Source of the DNA: Latrodectus hesperus
Lineage: Eukaryota; Arthropoda; Arachnida; Araneae; Theridiidae
Direction: 5' to 3'
Length of the DNA: 64,000 nucleotides
Assembly (NCBI GenBank): GCA_037975125.1
Contig: CM075853.1
Location: forward strand, 39,455,113-39,519,112
The position numbers and the translations under genes were made by a program. This document shows positions 1 to 10,500 of this stretch, piece by piece; the first letter of the stretch is position 1; every line of letters begins with the position of its first letter. The notes beneath the pieces are model-generated. The model saw only the letters and a list, made by a program, of their open reading frames with translations. It had not been told where the DNA came from and did not search any database.

Positions 1-1870
1 GTCGGTGAGTAAGGAATACACTATACTATTTTACATGAAAAAAAGTATAAAAAACATATTGGTGAAGCAAGAAAAATTATTGCAGCCTCGTATTAAAAAA
101 AAACGAATACATCAAATAAGTATGTTTTCAAAAGTAAGTACAGATAATGAACAAAGTTTGGCTGCGTTTTATAAAATTTCTTTACTATTAGCCAAAGCAA
201 AAAAAAATAATAATAATAATAAAATTGATGGGATTTTAATGAAAAAATGCGCAGTTTCAATGGCTCAACGCATCATGCAGCCAAAGCTGGCGAAAAAGTT
301 TGAATCTGTAGCATTATCTCACCAAGCAGTGGCGTGACGAGTACAGGATATGGGCGAATATGTTTCCAAAAAATTATGTGATTGCATTTTGGATTGCGAA
401 TACTACTCAATATGTTAGAATAAAAGCACCGACCAGAGATATCAGTCAATCATTAATATTTAGTCGTTGCATTTCAAAAGATTTTACTACTATGGAGGAA
501 ATGTTAAATTTGATACCGTTATCCGGAACAACTAAAGGCACAGATATCTATCTAGCTGTCAATAAAACTCATAGACTACGGAGGATTTCAAAAATGTTCT
601 TGCATTGTAACTGATGGAGCAAAAGCTATGATGGGAACAGTGACAGGATTCGTGGGACTTCTTAAAGAAAATGACATTAATTGCCCATTATTTGATATGA
701 AAGTTGTAGTTAGAATAACAAATCTCATTAGAGGTGGAAACAAAGTTTTGACTCATAGAAAATTTCGAGATTTTTTAAGTAAAATTGATGCGAGCTATGG
801 AGATTTGTTATTACACTCCGAAATAAGATGGCTTAGTGCTGGGCGGTGCCTTGAACATTTTTTTACTTTACGAAAAGAAATACCTTTATTTTTAAAAATG
901 AAATAAAATCAGACACTTCTGAACTGAAAAATTATATGCAAGATACTTTATTCCTAGCTGATCTCTTGCATTTTTAACTGATATGACACGGCACTTGAAC
1001 GAATAAAATTTAAAGTTACAAGGTAAAGGAAACAATATTGCTATCTTGTATGGATATGTGAATGGGTTTCGAGGTAAACTAAAATTGTTCAAAATTTCAC
1101 TTGAGCAGAATGATTTTTCTTTTTTTTTTCTGAGTTGCAAAGAATATTACACAGAGATGGAAAATTTTGAAGAATGTACCTTTAAGCAACACCTGAAGTA
1201 TATTGACGATGTAATTGTGGAGTTTGAGCAGTGATTTGCAAATTTTAAAGAATTAGAGAGTGATATATCACTTTTCACTCATCCATTAACAATTGCAACT
1301 GAAAGTGTAAACACTGATTATCAATTGGAATTATGTGAACTACAATTAGACCCCTTTTACAAGAGCAGGACAGAGTTTAGAATAGATTTTTTAAAGATCC
1401 TTGGCGAGCATTTCCCCAAATTAACCAAACTTGGCTTAAAAATGGGTTCGGTGATGGGCAGTACCTATCTTTGTAAAAATGCGTATTCCACAAGGAATTT
1501 TATTAAATCTAAATATAGATCTTCACTGTCAGATAACTCACACACACACTGCGTCTGGCGACAATTAATATTAATGTTGATATTGAAAGGATCGTAAAAG
1601 ATAAATTAATGAAGCACTAATACAATTTAATGTAACAGTTACATAGTAACTGTATTAAACGCTATGAAACCTTTTCTTAAAAACATATGTTTTTTATTTG
1701 TGCTGCCGTCCAATCTAATAATTTGTATTAGCCCGGGATCAAATTTGATCTTGACAGTCCTGCTCTAAAGTATTCTAAAAACCCATCATGGGTACGTACA
1801 TTTAAATACTGCCAACGCTGGAGTACAATCAGGTGTTCTGATTGAACATTTCAGAGATCTAGCAACAGAT
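1..1870 (+). pseudogene. Decayed hAT transposase relic (GTF2IRD2/ZBED-like), 5' end outside window
   Basis: Conceptual translations in several + frames line up in order with the hAT transposase family that resembles GTF2IRD2/ZBED host proteins. The early part (5-337) is the region before the catalytic core. A 'VTDGAKAM' stretch near 605-635 matches the usual 'VTDGAPAM'. The block at 700-905 has 'HSEIRWLSAGRCLEHFFTLR', matching the family's HTxVRWLSRGxVLxRFFELR. The block at 1325-1545 has 'GSTYLCKNAYSTRNFIKSKY', matching the C-terminal dimerisation motif GSTYxCExxFSxMxxIKSKYRS. The frame changes repeatedly and stops occur throughout (for example at 335, 612, 904 and 1232), and the usual HCxxHQEAL segment is missing, so the copy is dead. 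The right end is placed near 1870 because 1842-1870 resembles the right end of the hAT relic at 55031-55060. The left end is off the window. Confidence 0.8.
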
Positions 1871-1871
1871 T

Positions 1872-3775
1872 TTAGTTAAAGAAGTTTGACTGAACTTTAG
1901 CTTTCATATTCTTATACTCTAATGTTTCTAAATGTTTGTTGAGTGATTCTGTGATATATGATGTTTTCCTACCTTGTGCTAGTACAAATGTGTCGCCTCC
2001 TTCAAAAAGGTGCAGGGGAGTTAGTGTTGATGTTGGAATGTCGTTTACATTGATAAGAAAAAGTCTTGGTCCCAATTTGGACCCTTGTGGAACGCCGGCT
2101 AAGATTTGTCTGCGTGTTGAGTATGTAGTACCAATGCGAACCTGGAACTTTCGTCCCAAAAGATATAAAATTAGTATCCTAATGCGTGGGCCAGGTAGAC
2201 CAATATTAATGAGTTTGTGTACAAGTCCACCAATCCAAGCTCGATCAAAAGCTTTGGCAATATCAATAGAAACTGCTCCTGTACTTTTTTTATGTTGAAA
2301 TCCCTGGGTGATGATTTCCCCTATTCTCATAAGTTGATGCGTTGTTGAATGTGAATTTTCTGAACCCGTGTTGTTCAGGGATAAGAATACTATTGTTTTC
2401 TAAAAATTCATCCAGTCTATTTAGAATAATTGCTTCGGTTATTTTGCTTAGAGACGGCAATAGACTAATAGGTCTATAGCTTGAGGGAAGGTAGTTGTCT
2501 TGTTTTGGTTTTAATATTGGTACTATTACTGCAATTTTCCATTTTTGATAAAAATACGTTATTCTTAATATCTCGTTAATAAGCATCGTAATTTTGAATA
2601 ATGTTTTGTTTGGAATTTTATTTAGCATTTTGTTTGTTATTCCGTCAATTCCTGGGGATTTATTATCCTTTAATTTCTTGATTATTGCCATTACTTCCGA
2701 AGGGGTGGGGCTTTGTATGACTTGTGTGTGTGGTCTGGAGAGAAATCTGAGTATTTTGCTTGCAACCAGTTCTTCGGTTCTGGTGTCGTGTAGGTCATTA
2801 GTGGCGAATTGTGTTTCAAAAACGTCAGCAATTGCTTCTGTTTTTTGTTTGTCTGTGTATGCAATTGTATTTCGGCCTGGATGGGCGGAAAATACTGTGG
2901 TTTCTTCTTGAACATACTGACGGCCTTCTAAATGGATCGGTCATGAGTATTTAATGATTCTATATTTTCTCTCCATTTCTGTGAATTGTATGAACTTATC
3001 TTGGCTCTGAATTCGTTATTCGCTTTATTATATTGACTTATTATTCGTGGGTCTCTGCTAATTTGATATAGTTTCCTGAGTCTGTTTCTATTTGCTTTCA
3101 AAATTCTGAGATAGCGGGGTAAGAGATGAGTGGGGCGGGGAAGCGGGGTTTTTCTGATTCCCGGTGCGCTGCAAGCAGTTCCGCCTGCAAGCGAATCGTC
3201 TCATTTAAAATTTCATCTCCCGTGTTTCTATTAATAATATTAAACGGGTTATTATTTAAAATTTGATTGTATTTGATCCAATCCGTGTTATGAAGAGTGG
3301 GAGTATTAATCAAAGGAATATTAAAGTCAAACTCGACCACATGACTGGATTATGATCCGAACTGTGTTCTGTGATTGTGTAAATTTTAGTGTTATAATAA
3401 TTCCTCTGATGAGTGCAATATCAATTGTTGTTGCTGCATTAACACTAAAATGTGTGGGTGTGTCAGGTGCATGGATTTTTAGTTCGGCTATATCAGCGAA
3501 TTTTTTAATTATTTGACCTGTTTTGTTGTGTGACCTACAGTTCCATGCAGTGTGCTTAGCACTAAGAATTCCAAATATTAAAATATCATAGTTGTTGTAG
3601 ACATTCTTTAAGATCCATGTTTATGTATTGATATTGTGGTATAGGATATATATGGGGTAGGATTGGCAGGGTCAATGTGACCAAGGTTGCCTCTACTGTA
3701 ATTAATTTGTGTGTTGTGTTTTGGTAGTGTGGGAGACAACTCTTGACAAAAATAACTGTCCCAAACTGAGTTAAG
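1872..3775 (-). pseudogene. Jockey-like non-LTR retrotransposon relic (endonuclease + reverse transcriptase)
   Basis: Read on the - strand from about 3775 downwards, the sequence encodes the AP-type endonuclease of a Jockey-like LINE: 'GTVIFVKSCLPH' near 3760-3725 and 'AKHTAWNCRSHNKTGQIIKK' near 3560-3500. A linker ORF follows (3340-3098). The reverse transcriptase comes next: 'KSPGIDGI' and 'SYRPISLLPSLSK' in 2691-2290, then 'GAVSIDIAKAFDRAWIGGL' and 'AGVPQGSKLGP' in 2330-1872. The normally invariant FADDT motif reads 'FEGGDT' here, and there are frameshifts between the endonuclease, linker and two RT segments. The copy is therefore inactive. It lacks ORF1 and the 5' part of the endonuclease, and it stops abruptly at 1872 in the RT, where the neighbouring hAT begins. 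That suggests the hAT inserted into it. Confidence 0.85.
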
Positions 3776-3804
3776 AAAATAACCAATATTTCTTAACTCA
3801 GTTT
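3763..3804. repeat. 16-bp perfect inverted repeat at the LINE 5' junction
   Basis: The arm 'aaactgagttaagaaa' (3763-3778) is the exact reverse complement of 3789-3804, with a 10-base spacer. The proximal arm overlaps the first recognisable endonuclease codons of the LINE, so the palindrome straddles the truncation point. Confidence 0.8.
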
Positions 3805-4216
3805 CGGCAGTGCGAACGCTGTTTTCAACATAGTGCTTAAGTTAAATCAGATTTAACTTTAAATTGATTTAAAAAGGGCAATGCGAACGGTTTTAGTATC
3901 GGTTTTACGTCCTGCATTCTATCTCATCCGATCCTGTCATATTAAGGAAAGTTTGTAGTCCAAATATAAAAAATTAAAAAGAAGAAATATTATGATTGGA
4001 AAGATCATTGTAACACATTATTTCTGTTTTAATTATTATTTTTAAAGAAATTTCTTTCTGACAAACATACCGAATTTGAATGTTTTACTTTTTATTAATC
4101 ATGTTCACTGCAACCTACACGGAAACTTTTTGTTTTGGTTTCTGTGATGTTTACTTCGGTTTCATAAGCGATGAGATTGAAACTTATGATTAAGATTTTT
4201 ATAAAATAATAATTTA
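3805..4216 (+). promoter_or_regulatory. Region upstream of ABHD13 (putative promoter / 5' UTR)
   Basis: These 412 bases separate the LINE relic from the ABHD13 start codon and should hold the promoter and 5' UTR, although no TATA box or initiator can be assigned. Visible structure: the octamer TGCGAACG occurs twice, in 3811-3818 and near 3892-3899, and a near-palindrome 'aagttaaatcagatttaact' lies at 3839-3858. An in-frame stop (TAA at 4202-4204) lies 12 bases before the ATG, so the reading frame cannot extend further upstream without an intron. Confidence 0.35.
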
Positions 4217-4517
4217 ATGGCAAAATTAAAGTCACTAATAGATAACTCACTCCACAGAAAAGAATTATTTTCCTCAAAATATGAGAAAGTCGAATCTCCT
4301 CGTCATCAGATAAGAGCTACAGCTATTGATGTTAGTTCAGAGCAAGCAGATGATCAGAAAACTGGCTTTAAAGACATAAAATTCATCAGTAGATTAGTAT
4401 TATTCTTTTTAAAAAAATGTTGGATGATGTGCAGTGCTGCAGTCTTTGTCATTTTTGTTATTTATTGGTACTATGGTAGCATAACTGCCTTTATTTTATT
4501 TATTTTCGCTTTAACTG
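4217..4517 (+). CDS. ABHD13: ABHD13 exon 1 (residues 1-100 and first base of codon 101)
   Basis: It begins at ATG 4217 and ends at the donor G|GTAAGT (4518). It encodes a polar N-terminal extension (about residues 1-57) and then hydrophobic segments. 'YGSITAFILFIFALTG' aligns with the vertebrate 'YGGIILLLLIFISIAG'. Methionines 70 and 71 are the only internal alternative starts, and they would remove the extension. Confidence 0.9.
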
Positions 4518-7500
4518 GTAAGTTATTGTAAAAATTTCTTTTTCTAAAATATGTTTGTAATTAATTACACGTTGTTTTACAGTTATTTCGTTACATATAT
4601 TAAATCATGTATTATATCCTTAAATTATGTGTACCTTTCATGTTTTCTTGATCATTTTCTATCTGACATCTTACCTTTTTGCTACTACAATATTTTTTAT
4701 GACTTGCAAAATTTTGAGAAATTCGTTTGTAAAATGAGCGAAAAGTTATGAACACCAGTTTTTCATTTGCTTGAAATTCTTGTTTTCTTAAAGTAATAGT
4801 AACGAAGTCTTAAACTTTTTTTGTATAAAATAATTATCTAATTTTGAGAAATTTATTTGCATAATGAGGAGAGGTTTTGACGAGCACCAGCCTATTTCAC
4901 TTACCTGAATTTTTCGTTTTTTAAAAACAGTGGAAAACAGTTTTATTGAGCTCTTTAGTACTAAATATTTATTTTCCCCTCTTTTCTTTTTGTCCTGCGA
5001 AATTTTCCAAAAATAACTGAAGAAAGGGAAACCATATACATATATATAATTTTGCTTTTGACTTATATATTTGAGGGACAGTTTGATGTCACTACCTTTG
5101 CTTTTCATTTTTAAACCTTGTAAAAAATATTGACAATTTGTGAGAAAGATGCCTTTTGTTTTTCTACAAAAATATTCATAATATTGCAAATGAATATGCA
5201 TAAGTAGATAAATAATGAAACTATATCTAATCAAAAGTTTGTGCAATGTGAAAATTAATGGACAAAATAAAAAAGAACAAAGTATGACTTGAAATCAACT
5301 AAAGTTGTACTTTGCAAGTTTCATAAGGTAAAAATATTATGGGTAAACATAAGTCTTTTAGTGCCATGTTGTGGAAGTTGCAAATAACTTGTTAGTATTT
5401 CTTTCTCAGGCTATAATATGAGCATTGGTTTTGATAATTGAGGATGAGAAAAATAAATAATCCGGCATAAAGTAATTTCTTAAAAAATTCTAGAATTTTG
5501 ATGAACAAAACTGATTTTATTTCTTCTCTTTAAAGCCACATTGTCTCATAAATGTTAGTGCTCTAGTCTTCAGTTCAAAAGCTTTTAATCCCACTTTCGC
5601 CATGGATGTTTTAGTGGTTCATAATCCACTTTAAACTGTAAGTCCAGGTCTAATTAGCCCTCTTGTTCCTAAAATGACTGTTGTGTGACAAACAAATTAA
5701 ATCTTCTATTTTAAAACATTCAAGTATAATATAGGCGAAATAAGAGTGACATGATGTCTTCCTCATTTTTACAAAAAATTGACATTAGGTATTTTTTTAC
5801 AATAAGCAGGATTGTTTTTTTTTTGTTTATTACAGGTGGACAATTTTATATTCTTCTGTTATTTGTTTTCATCAGGGTTCATTTTCAGGATGATATATTG
5901 TTCTGAACTCTATCTCATTAACTTCAAATCATTTCAAAATTTTCGATAATATTACTATACTGGTAAAAAGAAGCAGCTGCTATGGAATGCAGTATATTTA
6001 GTAATAATAATGTGTGAACTAATATTTTTTCCTTCAAAATGTAAGTGATAATAAAGCTGAAAATAATTCCTGAATATAAGAGAAAGTAGGTTGATGTTGC
6101 ACCAACATGCTTCTCTGTACCTAGCCCTGAGATGGGCTCTACTAGTTAGATAGAAGCAGCTGGGTGGAATCTTCGTGATTTTAAAGCAGGGATCAAGCAG
6201 GAGACCCCAATACTTGGCCTGCCTCCCCCAGTGGCATAATTTCACTTGGAGGATATTGCGACCATGTCCAGTTTTAACGTGCCCCAGCCACCTTTAGCAA
6301 ACACAACGGATCTTCAATCGCCTGGGATTCGAACTCACTACCTTCCAATAATGAGCATGATGCCTTAACTAACCAGACCACCTACTAGCCTATGGCCCTA
6401 AACCTATATCCCTAAAAGACCACCTATGGCCTTAAAAGAAAATAGGTTCCAACAAATAAGTCCTAATCTCAGTAATTTATAATTAAAGGTATTGAATCAA
6501 ATTTTAAAGTATGTTGAGGTGCAAAAGGTTGTATATTATAGAATAAACAAGCTTACAGTGAATTTAAATCAGCATTAATTATAATTTAAGCTAATTAAAA
6601 ATACTATAGTAAAAGTTTCAAAAAACATAACTAAGTTAGCCAGAGATCAACATTCTAATATGTTTCTTCCATTCCATGTAACTTAGTTCAATTCAAGCTA
6701 AAAATACAATAGCAGAATAAAGATTACATATAATGCTTAAAACATAAAATCAAATAATTATCTAGAAATGCAACTTTAGTTATGAGAAAAACTTTGTATT
6801 GTACATCTTTTTCAGTTTTAACACTAAATATGCCACTGATACAAATTCATATTAATTTTGGTACATTGTTTTGCATCACCATGTATAAAAATTTTTGTAT
6901 CTCTGAAAGGATACAATAAAGTTAAATATCTGGTAAAAAACATTCTTTATATTATTTCACATTAATAATACCTCTGGGAATTCTATAAAGTTTATTGCTA
7001 CTGTCTGAAAAAATACTTATCCAGTTTAGTATATGCATTGGTACCATGAAATCTAATTCTTTAATTGATATTGTTGGAATAATGGATTTTAGCTTTCTCC
7101 TTGGTCAACTATTTCATAAACATTTTTAAATAAATTCTAAATTTAACCATTAATTATATTGACTTTTATTTACTGATCTCTATTATTCATGTATATACGC
7201 GTACAATTAAACTTTGATTTCAGTAATATGTTTTGAGAATTATATGTTTGTTGTCAGATGTTATATGAAATCCTTCATTGTAAATCATTTATGTGATGTC
7301 AACTTTTAAGATGTTGCTGTTTTAGTAAATTGTGAATTTGTATAACAAATCTATTATACATCAAAGGATTCTTTTTTAAGAAATACACCTGTTTTCAAAA
7401 CTTAAAAATTGCTACTGAATTTTAGTCTAGCATATAGATTTTGATTCTTTTCTATTTATACATTGTTATCAAAATAGTGTTTTATGAATCAGTACTCATT

Positions 7501-10500
7501 ATATTTTTCAAATTAATAATCTCTTACATTAATGTTTAAAAATAATTGTTGTCTGTGTATTGCCTGCAGATTTTCTGTTTTCAGTGACTTGTCGTCTAAG
7601 GCTTTCTTAAAATGATTTTAAAGAATGTCTTTGATAAAATATTATATGATATTATGTAATACAAGTTCTTGTCAGCTTTACTCATTAGATTCTGGTAAAC
7701 ATTATTTTTCACGTGTTTACTGCAAATTTTTTATTTAAATGTTTTTATTTTTCATCTGATCATTATTAAATTTTATTTTTTACATACTTGTATAATAAAA
7801 AAAATTGTTTCGATAAGTTATCTTTTAAACTGTGTTGTGCATCAAATTTGCCTAGTTCACTTGCTTCTTTAACAAAGGTTTATTTAATAAGAAAAGAAAT
7901 TCCTTCTTAAAATGCATTTTTTGTTAGACTATAAATAGTAAATGTGTTTAAATGATAATTATATTATTTAGAGTGAAATTTTTCTATCTTGAATGGCAGG
8001 ATTGATGCAGTTCTAATATTCGTATCAAGTATTAAAATAAATTAAATTTTAACATTCTGAATTCTTTAATTTACCTCTTGAAACAAATAGTCTCAAGAGA
8101 ATTTTCAAATCTAAAAATAAACACATTTTTATTGAAAATAGTAAATTAAGATGGAATTATTGTATTTTCTCTCTTATTACCCTTATACTTATTTTTAAAC
8201 TTTAATAATACGTATTTGCTCTTTTGTTATAGGTTTCTTATATCAGGTGGGGGATTATTTCTTATATCACCCAAATCAACCACCGCAGTCCAGGCTGTAT
8301 GTCCCATTACCTTCACTGTTTCATTTGCCTGCTGAAAGCGTTTTTATAAAAACTTCTGATGGCGTCAAATTGCATGCATTTTTTATAAAACAAGATCCTT
8401 CTATTATAGGAAATGTACCCACTATTCTTTATCTTCATGGTAATGCTGGAAACATTGGGCATAGGTAATTATCCAAACAATAGAATTAAATTTTGGAAAT
8501 TGGATGCTTAGATTTTTCTATTTTTACCTTTATTTATTTTTTTATCGTTTGCCATCAATATGATTCCCCCAATTATTACATTATTAATTAATGAAAATAT
8601 TTTTTTAAAAGTTGAAAATATATAGCTATGTAATTTCTAATTTTTGTAATATAATTGACTATTTATAGAAAATCATTGAAAAAATCTTGTAATAAATTCT
8701 GAAAAAAGTATCAAATATGGGGAAAAAAAAACCCTATTTATCTTGATGCTGACAGTGATAAGTGTTTTCTTATTTTTGTACTTTGTGTCATAATAAGAAC
8801 TTGTTTTTTTATGTTATCAAGTTTTTGTATGTCACACTCATCACATTTTTTCTTTTTCATATTTCTTATCATTTCTTTTCAGTATTAAATCATGTACTTT
8901 TTATTGAACTTGAAACTTTTGCCGAAAATTATATAAGAGTATGTTATTAATAGATATTTTATGTTAAAGTCAATTTAAAAATTATTACCCTTTAAAAAGT
9001 GCAATTTGTTCTGCTGCCAATAATAAGGATAGTATGTGTTCAGATAGTAATAAAAGAAAATTTCTATCTTTTTAATTGTATAACAATTCTTTATAATAAC
9101 AAAAGAAATTTTTTTGATTTGATAGCTTAAAATTTGAAATATGTGTTTTAGACATTATAACCATATTTTGTCATTGCAAGACTCATGAAATAGCATATCA
9201 TGATTTCTTCCAGTTCTATGTTTCTAAAGTAAGAAATTATGTAATAAATAACATAAAGAGAGAAACTTGGATATTTTCCATATACCTATTCCATAAAATG
9301 TGTCTGTGTAAAATAAGAAGTGTGCCATTGACCTCATTTTAATCTTTAAATTTTTAATATTTTTAATTTCATATTTTTTACTGTAATATCTTCATTTATT
9401 GTATTAATACAATTCATATTTTATAAAAATATGTCCGTTTAGCTATGTTATAGTAATTTATAGTTATAATATTATTTTGATTGCATTAGTTGAAGTAGTA
9501 TTTATTTTAATTTAGTATCTTATAATCTATTGATGTATTTTTTAACTGAACTTATGTAATAATGAATTCTGATTCTCTTAGATTGCCAAATGCTCAAGGT
9601 TTATATCAGTATTGCGGCTTTAATGTTTTATTGCTCGAATATCGTGGCTATGGCTTAAGTGAAGGCTCTCCAAGTGAAGAAGGTATTCTCTCTATTTAAA
9701 GTAATGCCTTAAATATTAATTCATGAATATTATGAATTTTGCACTAAAATAAACTTGAAACTAAATCTTTCTTGTTTAGTTTCTACAATATTATTATTGT
9801 TCACAATCTATTCTTTGACCAGAAATGTAATATCAGTTTGTTTTGTAGTGATCATACATTGTCGCAGCACTACCTATATGAAAGTGATCATTTGTGTAAA
9901 TAAAAAACTACTACAGCTTTCACTATAATTTATACTTTGAAAAAGGAGGAGTTTCCACTTTTGTTTTGTAGCTTTCGCTTCTCGTTATATTTCATGGAAA
10001 TGTATTCATGTTATATTTTTATCATTAAAGTTTTTCGTTACAAAATAGATTTAACTCATTCATCTACACCTTAACACACTTCAGTTTCTTCAAGTCAATT
10101 CCAGTGTTATATCATTGTTAGATTGCATAAAATAGGTTAAAAAAATTTAATTATATGATTTGTGAGCAAAAGTGTTTTTTTATTATCAAAGTAATTATGT
10201 ATCATAATTGTTATTAAAAATATACATTATTAAATGTATTTAATAAAAGCTTCATTTTTTAAGTAAAACTTTTTTCTTTTTACTTTTTGTTGTCTGAAAG
10301 GAGTTATTTCTCTTTTCACATTTGATGAAAAAGTATTTTCAATGAAATGAAATCTTTTCAATACTATTATTGTCTTGATGCCCTCATATATTTATAAAAA
10401 TTTAACTCCTCATATATTTGCATCTGTCTGTGCCACTATATAATAAATTTAACAAATTATTTTTTAAAATTGTGTGAAGAAAAATAGGCAATTATGTAAA

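Larger units (their letters stand above)
4518..8232 (+). other. ABHD13 intron 1
   Basis: This intron of 3715 bases opens with GTAAGT and closes with ttatAG. It holds a diverged direct repeat (4709-4792 / 4839-4926) and an antisense tRNA-derived SINE (about 6085-6395). The rest is AT-rich with no credible coding capacity; the ORFs at 4551-4751 and 4788-5246 look like chance open frames. Confidence 0.85.

Noticed and set aside
1936..2298. 120-codon + strand ORF
   Set aside because: It is the antisense shadow of the Jockey reverse transcriptase; the - strand carries the family motifs.
2594..2911. 105-codon + strand ORF
   Set aside because: Antisense shadow of the same LINE.
4788..5246. 152-codon - strand ORF in ABHD13 intron 1
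   Set aside because: Lys/Tyr/Phe/Leu-rich composition, partly over a diverged direct repeat, no recognisable motif and no splice context. Length alone is not enough.
5955..6245. 96-codon - strand ORF
   Set aside because: It lies within the body of the family-1 SINE and has no independent support.
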